NCBI RefSeq assembly: GCF_046630445.1
Contig: NC_092334.1
Location: forward strand, 188,238,501-188,302,500
Reading direction: 5' to 3'
DNA: 64,000 nucleotides
Source of the DNA: Rutidosis leptorrhynchoides
Taxonomy: Eukaryota > Streptophyta > Magnoliopsida > Asterales > Asteraceae
The translations under genes were made by a program, and so were the position numbers. The notes beneath the pieces are model-generated. The model searched no databases. It worked only from the letters and a program-made list of their open reading frames with translations, and was not told the origin of the DNA. Positions 49,884 to 61,595 of the stretch are shown piece by piece. Each line of letters begins with the position of its first letter. The stretch's first letter is position 1.

Positions 49884-51354
49884 GGCCCCGTTTGGCTCGC
49901 GGAATCCCTAAGGAATTTGATGGAATTGGAATTGAATTCCTTAGACCGCTCCTTTTGGTTGACATATTTTGGAAGGAAACAAATTCCTTGGAATCTTGAG
50001 ATTCATTCATCTATGGAATGTTCATTCCTTCAAGATGTTGATGGATTTGAATTCCTTCCAACATTGAATTTTTCAGGTCGCGACTCCCGAGCGCCTTTTG
50101 GCCCTCATTTTCGGGGCACGTTTTCAGAGAGCGTTTCGACTCGCGTTATCGGGGTGCGGTTTCTGAGCGCGTTTCCAGGGAGAGTTTTCCACGCGCGTTT
50201 TTGGGTCGCGTTTTTTCGGGTCCCGTTTTCATGCCGCGTTATCATGGCGCGTTTTCGAGACGTTTTTTCGGGGATCGATTTCGGCGCTTTTTTCTGGCGC
50301 ACTTTTAGGGGCGTTGAAAACGCGTGTTTTCGAGGCGCGTTTCCGGCGAACAATTTCGGGGCGCTTATTCAGCGAGCTTTTTCGAAAAGCATTTTCGGGG
50401 CACGTTTTTCGGACACATTTTCGGGGGGCGTTTTTGGGTCACTTTTTTGGTGCGCGTTTTCGAAGCGCGTTTCCGGGGCGCGTTTCCAGCTCCAGTTTTC
50501 GTGGCGCGTTTTCGAAGCGCGTTTTCGCAGGGCGCCCGGAAACGCTCGTTTTCGCAGGGCGTCCGGAAACGCGCGTTTTCGCAGGGCGTCCGGAAACGCG
50601 CGTTTTCGCACCGCGCCCGGAAACGCGCGTTTTCGTATCGCGCCCTGAGACGCGCGTTTTCGCACCCGCCCGGAAGCGCGCGTTCCCGCAGCGCGCCCGG
50701 AAACCCGCGTTCCCGCAGCGCGCCCGGAAACCCGCGTTTCTGCAGCGCGTCCGGAAAACCGCGTTTTCGCAGCGCGTCCGGAAATGCGCATTCTCGCACT
50801 GCGTCCGGAAGCGCGCGTTTCTGGATCCCGTGCTGAAACGCGCGCTTTCGCAGGGCGTCCGGAAACGCAGATTTCCGGATCCCCTGCAAAAACGCGCGTT
50901 TTCGCAGCGCGTCCTGAAAAACGCATTTTCGCAGCGCATACGAAACAACGTTATCTCGCAGCGCGTCCAAAAAAGCGCGATCTCGCATTGCGTCCGAAAA
51001 CGCTCTTTTTCACAACGCGTCGGAAAACACGCTTTTTCGGATCGCGTTTTTGCAGCCTATCAGAAAACGCGCGTTTTCGACACGCGTTCTCAATTTGCGA
51101 ATCTAATTTTTTTTTTTTTTTTTTTTTAAAGGAGTCTGAAATGAACACAAAATTTAGAAACTTAATTCTTTTTATAACTTTTTAATTATTTTATTAAATG
51201 AAATTCAATTCCATTGCATGTCAAATAGAAAACATTTTTTCACATTCCATGGAATTTATCAATTCCAATTCCTTCGGATTCCAATTCCTTCGGATTCCAA
51301 TTCCTTTGACACATTCCATTCCATCCAAAAAAATTCCACGAGCCAAACGGGGCC
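49884..51354. mobile_element. TIR element with TAA duplication (PIF/Harbinger-like)
   Basis: Left end GGCCCCGTTTGGCTCGCGGAAT and right end its inverse with one mismatch form about 22-bp terminal inverted repeats. TAA flanks both sides (49881-49883, 51355-51357), fitting the TWA duplication of PIF/Harbinger. Subterminal GGAAT/ATTCC repeats lie at both ends. No transposase is encoded; the interior is a CpG-rich repeat array. It sits in the right flank of element G, 122 bp beyond its LTR. Confidence 0.75.
50522..51090. repeat. CpG-rich 27-bp minisatellite
   Basis: About 21 tandem units of exactly or nearly 27 bp, typical core TTTTCGCAGGGCGTCCGGAA plus ACGCGCG, with about six CpGs per unit. Because 27 is a multiple of three, several frames on both strands remain open for 170-270 codons (nonapeptide repeats such as RKRAFSQGV). 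These look like by-products, not genes. A looser CGCGTTTTC-rich region (about 18-30 bp spacing) precedes it from 50088. Confidence 0.9.
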
Positions 51355-51955
51355 TAAGTGTTCACAATTTCGAAGTTTTCTCATAAACTGGTGGGGTATG
51401 GTTACGATGATTGTGGGTTGTGGTGGTCATCACTTGCATATTGACCTTCATTGCCTTTTAGTGTTCTTCCCATATATTTGTTCTCTGAAATGTCGTGTAG
51501 TTGTTGTTGTTGCTAATAAACACTGGTGTATAAACTCTTTCTGATGCAGATTTGATGCATACATGTTGATGTACAAAATTGCATAATCATAAGCTTTTGA
51601 TCCATTAAAACCACTATTTTGCTCATCAGTGTCTGACTAAATGTAAGCCACTCGATGTATTTAATATTAGAGTTTTAGAAGTGCAATAGTTGTTTGTTAA
51701 TATTCAATTATAAATCTCTTTTATATATTAAAGCTAAGTATATTGAAAGAATACTAGATTAGGGAAACTATATTAGGGAAACTATATTAGGGAAACTATA
51801 TGATCTGTTATTGTTTTAAGAATTGATTGATTAAATAGTTTTGATAACTCCATTATAAAGGTAGTTGTGATAAGTTGTGCTAATTTACCCCATTTAGTTT
51901 GAACGTATTGTTTTATCCCCATCATTCTATGATGTTCAGGTTTGTTTGTTTTGTT

Positions 51956-52099
51956 AATGAAACAGGAATTACACATTGTTACCAAGATATTTGCGATTAC
52001 AACTGTGTGTGTAGTCATTGTGGTGTTTTTTGGTATGAGAACACCTCATATCATACTCTGTGGCCCTGCATTATCACCATCTATCCGCCTCAATGTTAA
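51956..52099 (+). pseudogene. Possible Helitron helicase N-terminal finger scrap
   Basis: A short frame reads VCSHCGVFWYEN followed by a region ending IITIYPPQC. Plant Helitron helicases have a C..C.A.FWY.E finger followed by CC..G.I.LP, so this may be a decayed exon; a GTAACATT donor-like site follows at 52102. Based on motif memory only. Confidence 0.35.
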
Positions 52100-52630
52100 C
52101 AGGTAACATTATCTATCTCACAAACAACTAATACAAACAAAGTAACATTTCTGACCCAAAACAAAACACTGGCAGATTACGTTGGGTGCATTCAACAAAC
52201 CGAAGACATTATATCAAATGGGAACCCTCCCTAGATTCGGACACTCTGAAGAACAATTGACATCGTGGATTTCAAGTAAGAAACTAGATTATTTACACAC
52301 TATGTACACAAAAACGTTACGAACACCGTCGTCACATTGATGATGATGAAATGAAAAGGCAACATATTTCGACATGGAACAATTATATTTGGTATGATGC
52401 GCGCGATTGAACATGAACTTTTCAGTAACAATGGTCAATATCGAACCCATATGCTTACATAAATCACACCCACAAACAATCTTATTGCTCTATCTGAGAG
52501 GAGAGTGACTATAAAATCTAAAAATCAAACTGGTGATTCAGATATCCCCTTAAACCACGCACAGTCAAATAGTACATTTGGTAACCAAGACACGCATGGT
52601 GTAGCGACTATCGAGCAAGAAGAAATATTA

Positions 52631-52725
52631 CCTTTTTTTTTTTCCCGGCAAAGTGAATATTTTATTTCAATGACAGGGCCAGGACATTCCCAAAAGCCCA
52701 AATACAACACAAGGCACTTAGCCCA
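52631..52725 (-). mobile_element. 5'-truncated LINE fragment
   Basis: On the minus strand the sequence ends CACTTTGCCGGGAAAA with an 11-A tail (complement of 52633-52643), a typical LINE tail. AAATATTA flanks it at 52623-52630 and 52726-52733 as an 8-bp target duplication. Confidence 0.65.
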
Positions 52726-53995
52726 AAATATTATTTGTTAAGATGGATCCCACGGACGTGAATGATCCACTATCGACTGCAAACAATTCTCCAATAGATG
52801 AGGAACCACTCTCATTTCAAAGTGATGATATGACGAGGACGATGGCATAGCTAACTTTTCAGACGTTAAAGCAATGGTAATTGTTATTTGTAAATTTCAG
52901 TCACCTTGATTTTCGAAACTTAAATTTTTGATTTGATATTCGATCTTTGAATTTTAGTTTCTTTTTATACTAATGCTGCAAATACTGAGGATTCGAGTCT
53001 AGATGAACTACATGTATTTTTAATGGAATTGGGACTTCTTAGCACTTTACAGAGTACGTTATTTTGTGATACGGTACCTACATTTTCTGGGTATGAGATA
53101 TGATTTTGATGGACTTGCGTAATATGAATTTTGTATGTACGATTGTTGGCATTCTGTATATGATAGGGGAAGAAAAACCTTGCTTCTACTATGATGATTT
53201 TCCCTATGCTTATTGATATAATCTAATTCACCCTTTACTATTAACTTATATTGACTATTTGAAATGTAATGTTCTATACTTCAATCGTATTGGTTGTCAA
53301 TATCTATTCTATGATTCTTTGTTTTATAATGTTAGCTTAATTTTTGCAGCCTTTATGTACGATAATAATCAGACAACCAGAAGAGGATCATAATTTTGGA
53401 AGGATATGCTAATCATATTGGGAGAAGAGATCTATATAGTCATATAAAGTTCTAAAATTATGATCCCATCAATCATCATTAACTTTAATTTTCATAATGA
53501 TGATGTCATAATTATATATTAATTTAATTCAAAAAATAATAAAAAATCTTTTATAAAAGGAAATGCTAATCTTTCCTAAATTGTAATTTTAAGTTTATAA
53601 AAAAATTTAAAAGGCATTTTATTACTAATTATTATTATTATTATTAAAAATATAAATACTCAACTTTTAGCGAACTTTATTGTTATTATTTAATTTTAAT
53701 GTAAGACCCAAATATTTATTGTACATAAAATATTTATGGTATACGATGCGTGTATGAAGTGTACGAGACATGTACGTGTTGCTTGCTTGAACGTCGAAGA
53801 AAACTGGACATTGTTGGAGTCACAAGGTGTGTACGTACCTTTTCGACCCCAAAAAAAGTTTGAGTTGATATTTCAAAACCTTACCATTAGAAAGGAAATC
53901 TTATTACGTTTCCAACGATATTTGATTCATCGAAAACGGAGCTACGGTCAAAAAGTTATGGCCAAAACAAGTTGCTGAAAACTGATCTGAAGATT

Positions 53996-54028
53996 GGAGC
54001 GGCGCTCCACCCTTTGGAGCGGCGCTCC
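53996..54028. promoter_or_regulatory. Paired 13-bp palindromes, start of LTR F
   Basis: GGAGCGGCGCTCC at 53996-54008 and 54016-54028, 20 bp start to start; each is GGAGCG/CGCTCC around one central base. Confidence 0.7.
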
Positions 54029-54180
54029 GATCGCGTCTTGTGCAATTTTCATCATTTTTAAAGGGTTAAATGAGGGGTACTTTGGTCCTTTCACTTGTGG
54101 ACGGATTTGTTGCACTTAGAGCAGTTTTAGATCCACTTTTGGATCATTTTGGCATCCACACATCTCTCTCATCTTATCTT

Positions 54181-54212
<32 letters not shown>

Positions 54213-55256
54213 CTAGGGAGAGATTTGGGGTTTTGAAGAAGAAGAAGCTTGAATCGATCGAAAGCTCGAGTGTTAAAGTTGTTCCTTTCGTTCTCGGCTA
54301 CGTTTTGATTGTTATGGTAAATTCTAAATCCGAATTTCATTGTTAAGATTATTGTTTGAGTTAGGGTTTGTGTTAGTTAGTGTTATAAACCCATTTTATT
54401 GTGAAATTTGGGGGTTTTGGGTAAGATTCAAGTAAGTAAGCCTAAATGGGTGACTTAGGATTTCGAGTGATGAAATTATGAGTTTGGGTCTTGCGTGTGT
54501 CGGTTAAACGTTAGAACACTTGTGTTGACTTGGTTTTTGGGTGTAAACCCTAATTTAGGTCAAAACGGGTCAAATGGGTATTTCGGGACAAGTAAACTTG
54601 ATTCGGTGTCAAATTAAGTTTTAAGTCAAGTTTTGGTAAATCAAGTAGGTAAATACTTGATTTAAGTGTTAGTGGTTGTCTTGGAAATATAATCACTAGT
54701 CGTTAGTGATTTTGGGGCGTTTTATGACTTTGGTCAAAATGAGCAATTTGAATTGGGTCAAAATTGAGGATGACACTGATTGGGATTAATTGGATGCTAA
54801 ACGCTTTTGTTAAGTGTTAAATGATACTTTTGATGTAATTACTCGCGAGAAGTGATTTTAGGTTAAAATTTGGTGTTTTAGCAATAAAGTCAAACTTGGT
54901 CAACCATGGAATGGGTTTTGTGTAAAATACGAGCTAGTATGCGTTTAAAGGTTAAAGTTGACATATTTGGGTATTTCGAGAACGCGGGAAATAGTCTCGT
55001 TAGTTTTGGACCTTCGGGTAGCGTTAAAAGTGCAAAAGGGTATATTTTGCACTTGTTGTTCATTCGGGCGGGTCGAGAGTCCAAATGAGGTTGTATGTTG
55101 ATTATGTGTATACCTATATGCGTATTATAGGTAAAATCTTGCTCGGTCGCGTGTGGTGGGGATTTTGCGCATGGTTTGTAATGCTCGAGTTCACGAGGTG
55201 AGTGGAATAATTATATGCGTAGGTATATAATGTATTTATTTGTTGTAGCGTGAGAT

Positions 55257-55619
55257 GTGAAGTGTCGATGTGCTAAGACACCACTCAAAGTAATGTGACG
55301 GGTGAAGTGTCGAAGTGTTAAGACGCCACCCGGGGTGAAGTGTCGATGTGTTAAGACACCACCCGGAGTGAAGTATCGATGTGATAAGATGCCACTCCAA
55401 GAGATTAACGGGTGAAGTGCCGATGTGTTAAGGCGCCACTCGAGGTGAAGTATCGACGTGTTAAGATGCCACCTCAAGTAAAATGAAGAGTGAAGTGTCG
55501 AAGTGTTAAGAAACCACTCGGGGTGAAGTGTCGACGTGTTAAGACGCCACCCAGGGTGAAGTATCGACGTGTTAAGATGCCACCCTTGGGGTTAGTGTAC
55601 GAAGTGTTAAGTGCACTAA
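55257..55619 (+). repeat. Ten-unit hairpin array in LTR F
   Basis: Ten units with basic period 33 bp (some 44-45 bp). Each folds as outer stem, AA bulge on the 5' arm, inner 5-bp stem GTRYC/GRYRC, and a 10-nt loop of the type GAYGTGTTAA. Outer stems change together: CGGGTG/CACCCG (55299/55327), GGAGTG/CACTCC (55365/55393), GAGGTG/CACCTC (55442/55470), GAGTG/CACTC (55488/55515). Inner stems also covary: GTGTC/GACAC, GTGCC/GGCGC, GTATC/GATGC. The last unit (55592-55619) has a 9-bp stem without bulge. Confidence 0.85.
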
Positions 55620-56245
55620 TGGTTGTTATGAACTCCGACGGTCTTTAAAAACCGTTCCCTCGTTCGATTGGTTAACCATGGTTATTGTGTTGTAGTGTAG
55701 CATATTATATTGTTCGGGTTATATATATGCTATTGTTGCGCTAGCTTATGGTATTGGAGGTTTATAGCTTTGTATTTGTGATGATAAGCTATTTGTGTTG
55801 CTAGCATGTATGCGGTATGTGAGTAAGTGTTTGCAAGTAGGTATATTATATATGTATGTGTATAATTATTGCATTCACTAAGCGTTAGCTTACCCTCTCG
55901 TTGTTTACATTTTTATAGATTCGCGTGGAGGTGATGGCTCGAGTAAGCGTGGGAACTATTGGATTGTGTAGGTTGCTTTAGAGGACGTGCTTTGGATTGA
56001 TTAGGATTGGGTAGCGTATCCCCAATCGCCATGCTCGGTCTAAGTTTTGTATTAAACTAAAATGGGTCGAAATGGTCACTTATTGTAAATTGGGTCGATG
56101 TGGGCTCGGTGTTGTAAAACTTGTTTTATTATGAAAACGTGTTAGTTTTACTTACTTTATCGTGTTGATAAAACCGTTTCGTCTAAAAGTGCCCGGAAGT
56201 GGGCGATCTTTTTGTCAAAAAAGGAAAGAGTGGACAGACCACTTT

Positions 56246-56278
56246 GGAGCGCCGCTCCACAGTGGGGCGCGCCGCGCC
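56246..56278. promoter_or_regulatory. Paired 13-bp palindromes, end of LTR F
   Basis: GGAGCGCCGCTCC at 56246-56258 and GGCGCGCCGCGCC at 56266-56278, again 20 bp apart. The second copy has an A to C and a matching T to G change that keeps the palindrome perfect. About 75 bp upstream of the PBS, so in U5. Confidence 0.7.
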
Positions 56279-56352
56279 GAATGCTGAACTGGCCAGATTT
56301 GATAAAAAAAATTAAGCGTTGTCGGTTGGATAACGGGTTGGGTTGTTACAAG

Positions 56353-56364
56353 TGGTATCAGAGC
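56353..56364 (+). other. Primer binding site of element F
   Basis: TGGTATCAGAGC two bases after the LTR end. Confidence 0.88.
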
Positions 56365-57856
56365 ATGGTCTAAGGGAATTAGGTGACCTTGGAATAGGTG
56401 CCTAGTCTTAGACTTATTGACAGTGGTGCGTTAATTGCGGGACTTGTAGGATTACGGGTCGGATTGAGATTTGTTAGTGTCTTAGAGTAGGTGACTAACT
56501 AGGACTTGTGCTTGTCCAATGTAGAATTTTGTGGGGCCCTATTTCGTGTGTAAATTAGTGCCTTAGATCGCTAGTGCCTAATGTAAGTAGGCGAACTTGG
56601 ACGTTGTTTTAGTGATAGCCACCTAGGTTGTAGGTTGACTTGTTGTTGTGGTATACTTGTGTACGTTTATTATTATTGTATATTGGTGTATATATACAGG
56701 TATCTTTTGGTGCGGAGTCCTAGGGACGAATCTATTGGAGAGATTCGCATGTTTGGCGGTTTGAGTGATCAAGTTCACGGTAAGGACTTGGGTCATTCGG
56801 GTACTAGGAGTTATCGCGTGTTATTTTGTGTGAATGTTGCGTCAGTCCGGGAAAGTACCTTGCATGACCATGTGGAAATGGTAAGGTACGCATTTGTAAT
56901 AGTGACTGATCACCATTATTACGAAAGTGTATTTTGACACCAAGCATGACATGACAAGTACCGAACGGAGGAAACGTGGCATGGTTGGGGTAGAACGGGA
57001 CGAATTAGAAATCTTTTATTGGTTCCTAGAATATAGTGGTCTCGAGTGATGTGCTTGTTGTCACATCGAGTTCTTTACGAGTCGGGAAGTGTACAATGGA
57101 TTCGATTAGTTAAGTGAGCGAGCCAACTCACGAGTTTGGTGCGTGCTTAGTCACCCTAAGTAGTGGGTGCACTGTTGAGATTATTATTGGTTTTAGTTAC
57201 CCATCGTAACTAGGATGACCGATTTACGTTTGCGTGTGTGCGGCGAAGACTTGAATTCCGTAATGGAATGCAATAAGTCTAATGATTGTAGTTTTGAGTT
57301 ACACTCGGTAGAGTGTGTGGTTAGAGAATCGTGTTAGGATTCTTGTTGTGAGTCGCCTTGGAATTGGTGAGATCGAGGAGTCTTCGGGTCGTTAAACTCA
57401 TGGGAGTGAGACCCGTATAATGTTGTTTGTGTTAGTGTGTTGTGGGTTATAGGGTAACATTCCTAATGGAATATCCCTTGTAGTAGTGGTTTTATTGAGG
57501 GGTGGAAGGATGTAAGACTTGGTGTTGCCAAGCATCTCCTTAGTGTTGGATGAAAAGTTTCGTTAGGCTATATCGATTGGCCTTGTGGAAATTTGCGGGT
57601 AGCGTGTGATCGCTAGGAACTTTTGATAAGAAAATAAACCGTGAGATTTGTCGGGTAGGTATGACTGCGGATCACTATTATAGAGAGATGGGTGACATCG
57701 GGTGTATGGAACCTAAAGACCGAGTTTCTAAAATTCGGTTGATTGTGGTGGGAGTCTGCATGACACGGCGTCAGGTGCCTTCTTATACCTGCTAGTGTAA
57801 TGTTCAACCCCGGTGATGGTGTGATCACTTTGTGCTTAGGGTGCCCGTGAGATACC
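56365..57856 (+). other. Leader of element F
   Basis: No recognised coding sequence. A 100-codon frame at 56635-56937 is Tyr/Val/Cys-rich at its start and matches nothing I know. The five bases before the B2 insertion are ATACC. Confidence 0.5.
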
Positions 57857-58380
57857 TGTAGTGACCCGAACTTTTCCATGTTTATATATATTAAATGAAA
57901 TTGATATTTACATGATTAAGTGTTTCCAACATGTTAAGCAATCAAACTTGTTAAGACTTGATTAATTGAAATAGGTTTCATATAGACAATTGACCACCCA
58001 AGTTGACCGGTGATTCAAGAACGTTAAAACTTGTAAAAACTATATGATGACATATATATGATTATATATATAGTTAACACGATATTATGATAAGTAAGTA
58101 TCTCATTAGGTATTTTAACAATGGGTTATATACAAAAAATTGTTTTTATTGAATTAAGAAACTCGAAACGATATATATAACGATTATCGTTATAACAACG
58201 TCTTACTAATTACATATGAATCATATTAAGATATTTTTACACTATGTTTAATCATGATAAATGATAAGTAAACATGTCATTATGTATATTAACAATGAAC
58301 TACATATGTAAAAACAAGACTACTAACTTAAGGATTTCGAAACGAGACATATATGTAACGATTATCGTTGTAACGACATT

Positions 58381-58477
<97 letters not shown>

Positions 58478-61385
58478 TATTAAGATATATTAATATATCA
58501 TAATATCATGATAATATAATAATTTAACATCTCATTAGATATAATAAACATTGGGTTAACAACATTTAACAAGATCGTTAACTTAAAGGTTTCAAATCAA
58601 CATTTACATGTAATGACTAACGATGACTTAACGAATCAGTTAAAATGTATATACATGTAGTGTTTTAATATGTATTCATACACTTTTTAAAGACTTCAAG
58701 ACACTTATCAAAATACTTCTACTTAACAAAAATTCTTACAATTACATCCTCGTTCAGTTTCATCAACAATTCTACTCGTATGCACCCGTATTCGTACTCG
58801 TACAATACACAGCTTTTAGATGTATGTACTATTGGTATATACACTCCAATGATCAGCTCTTAGCAGCCCACGTGAGTCACCTAACACATGTGGGAACCAT
58901 CATTTGGCAACTAGCATGAAATATCTCATAAAATTACAAAAATATGAGTAATCATTCATGACTTATTTACATGAAAACAAAATTACACATCCTTTATATC
59001 TAATCCATATACCAACGACCAAAAATACCTACAAACACTTTCATTCTTCAATTTTCTTCATCTAAGTGATCTCTCTCAAGTTTTATCTTCAAGTTCTAAG
59101 TGTTCTTCATAAATTCTATAAGTTCTAGTTTCATAAAATCAAGAATACTTCCAAGTTTGCTAGCTTACTTCCAATCTTGTGAAGTGATCATCCAACTTCA
59201 AGAAATCTTTCTTATTTACAGTAAGATATCTTTCTAATACAAGGTAATACTCATATTCAAACTTTGATTCAATTTCTATAACTATAACAATCATATTTCG
59301 AGTGGAAATCTTACTTGAACTTGTTTTCATGTCATGATTCTGCTTCAAGAACTTTCAAGCCATCCAAGGATCCTTTGAAGCTAGATCTATTTTTCTCATT
59401 TCCATTAGGTTTATCCACAAAACCTGAGGTAGTAATGATGTTCATAACATCATTCGATTCATATATATAAAACTACCTTATTCGAAGGATTAAACTTGAA
59501 ATCACTAGAACATAGTTTAGTTAATTCTAAACTTGTTCGCAAATAAAAGTTAATCCTTCTAACTTGACTTTTAAAATCAACTAAACACATGTTCTATATC
59601 TATATGATATGCTAACTTAATGATTTAAAACTGGAAAACACGAAAAACACCGTAAAACCGGATACACGCCGTTGTAGTAACACCGCGGGCTGTTTTGGGT
59701 TAGTTAATTAAAAACTATGATAAATTTTGATTTAAAAGTTATTCTTCTGGAAAAATGATTTTTCTTATGAACATGAAACTATATCCAAAAATCATGGTTA
59801 AACTCAAAGTGGAAGTATGTTTTTCCAAAATGGTCATCTAGACGTCGTTCTTTCAACTGAAATGACCACCTTTACAAAAATGACTTGTAACCTGTAATTC
59901 TAACTATAAACTTATACTTTTTCTATATAGATTCATAAACTTAAGTTCAATATGAAACCATAGCAATTGGATTCACTCAAAACGGATTTAAAACGAAGAA
60001 GTTATGGGTAAAACAAGATTGGTTATTTTTGCTTGTTGTAGCTACGTGAAAATTGGTAACAAATCTATATTAATCATATCCTATCTAACTTATATTGTAT
60101 TATACATGTATTCTAATATATTATGTAATTTTGGGATACCATAGACACGTATGCAAATGTTTTGACATATCATATCGACCCATCTATATATATTATTTGG
60201 AACAACCATAGACACTCTATATGCAGTAATGTTGGAGTTAGCTATACAGGGTTGAGGTTGATTCCAAAAATATATATAGTTTGAGTTGTGATCTAGCCTG
60301 AGACGTGTATACACTGGGTCGTGGATTGATTCAAGATAATATATATCGATTTATTTCTGTACATCTAATTATGGACAACTAGTTGTAGGTTACTAACGAG
60401 GACATCTGACTTAATAAACTTAAAACATTAAAATGTATTAAAAATGTTGTAATTATATTTTGAACATACTTTGATATATATGTACATATTTGTTATAGGT
60501 TCGTGAATCGACCAGTGGCCAAGTCTTACTTCCCGACGAAGTAAAAATCTGTGAAAGTGAGTTATAGTCCCACTTTTAAAATCTAATATTTTGGGATAAG
60601 AATACATGCAGTTTTATAAATGTTTTACGAAATAGACACAAGTAATTGAAACTACATTATATGGGTGAATGATCGAAGTCGAATATGCCCCTTTTGCTTG
60701 GTAACCTAAGAATTAGTACACCGATCTACTAATTGACGCGAATTCTAAAAATAGATCTATTGGGCCTAACGAACCCCATCCAAAGTACCGGATGCTTTAG
60801 TACTTCAAATTCGATTATATCATGTCCGAAGGATTTCCCGGAATGATAGGGGATATTCTTATATGCATCTTGTTAATGTCGGTTACCAGGTGTTCACCAT
60901 ATGAATGAATTTTATCTCTATGTATGGGATGAATATTGAAATATGAAATATTGTGGTCTATTATTATGATTTGATAATATATAGGTTAAACCTATAACTC
61001 ACCAACATTTTTGTTAACGTTTTAAGCATGTTTATTCTCGGGTGATTATTAAGAGCTTCCGCTGTTGCATACTAAAATAAGGACAAGATTTGGAGTCAAT
61101 GCTTGTATGATATTATGTAAAAACTGCATTCAAGAAACTTATTTTTGATGTAATATATTCTTATTGTAAACCATTATGTAATGGTCATGTGTAAACGGTA
61201 TATTTTAGATTATCATTATTTGATAATCTACATAATGCTTTTTAAACCTTTATCGATAAAATAAAGGTTATGGTTGTTTTAAAAATGAATGCAGTCTTTG
61301 AAAAACGTCTCATACAGAGGTTAAAACCTCGCGACGAAATCAATTAATATGGAACGTTTATAATCAATATGAACGGGACATTTCA
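57857..61385 (+). repeat. 5' LTR of element B2
   Basis: 3,529 bp, TGTAGTGACCCGAAC...GGGACATTTCA. 59317-61385 matches 1-2050. Contains (AT)n at 58384-58474. No coding content. Confidence 0.9.
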
Positions 61386-61387
61386 GT

Positions 61388-61399
61388 TGGTACCAGAGC
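61388..61399 (+). other. Primer binding site of element B2
   Basis: TGGTACCAGAGC, one base different from the initiator tRNA-Met complement seen in A, F and G. Confidence 0.85.
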
Positions 61400-61595
61400 T
61401 TTGGTCTTAGAGAACCAGAAAATTACATTAGTGTGTCTTACCGAGTTTTTTAGGATGCATTAGTGAGTCTGGACTTCGACCGTGTTTTTCTTCAAAAACA
61501 ATTGCTTAACATTTTTTGTTGGAAACTATATATTATTAACATGTAAATATTATGTGATATATTAATCTCTTAACGTGTTTGATATTGTGTGATAG

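Larger units (their letters stand above)
51358..53699. other. Flank between the TIR element and element F
   Basis: AT-rich, no intact gene. A 16-bp motif (ATTAGGGAAACTATAT) is repeated about three times at 51758-51801. It contains a Helitron-like exon scrap, a short LINE fragment, and several exon-like scraps with CAG acceptors (about 52830-52880, 53345-53360). Confidence 0.45.
53700..56350 (+). repeat. 5' LTR of element F
   Basis: 2,651 bp. It contains a 13-bp palindrome pair near each end, a (GA)n tract at 54180-54209, and the hairpin array at 55257-55619. The frames at 54149-54346 and 54890-55088 are not convincing genes. Confidence 0.78.
53700..57856 (+). mobile_element. Element F: LTR retrotransposon, 5' part
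   Basis: 5' LTR 53700-56350 (TGTAAGACCC...GTTACA), PBS at 56353, then about 1.5 kb of leader before the family B element cuts it at 57857. No gag is reached, so the lineage is unclear; the initiator-Met PBS suits a chromovirus. The rest would lie to the right of the window. Confidence 0.75.

Noticed and set aside
49917..51185. Six overlapping open frames of 130-270 codons on both strands
   Set aside because: All arise from the 27-bp repeat whose period is a multiple of three; no start context, no domain, repeated nonapeptides in every phase.
55211..55477. 88-codon minus-strand frame with repeats
   Set aside because: Produced by the 33-bp hairpin repeat; no protein features beyond periodicity.
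56635..56937. 100-codon frame in leader of F
   Set aside because: No similarity to gag or any domain I know; listed only as part of the leader.
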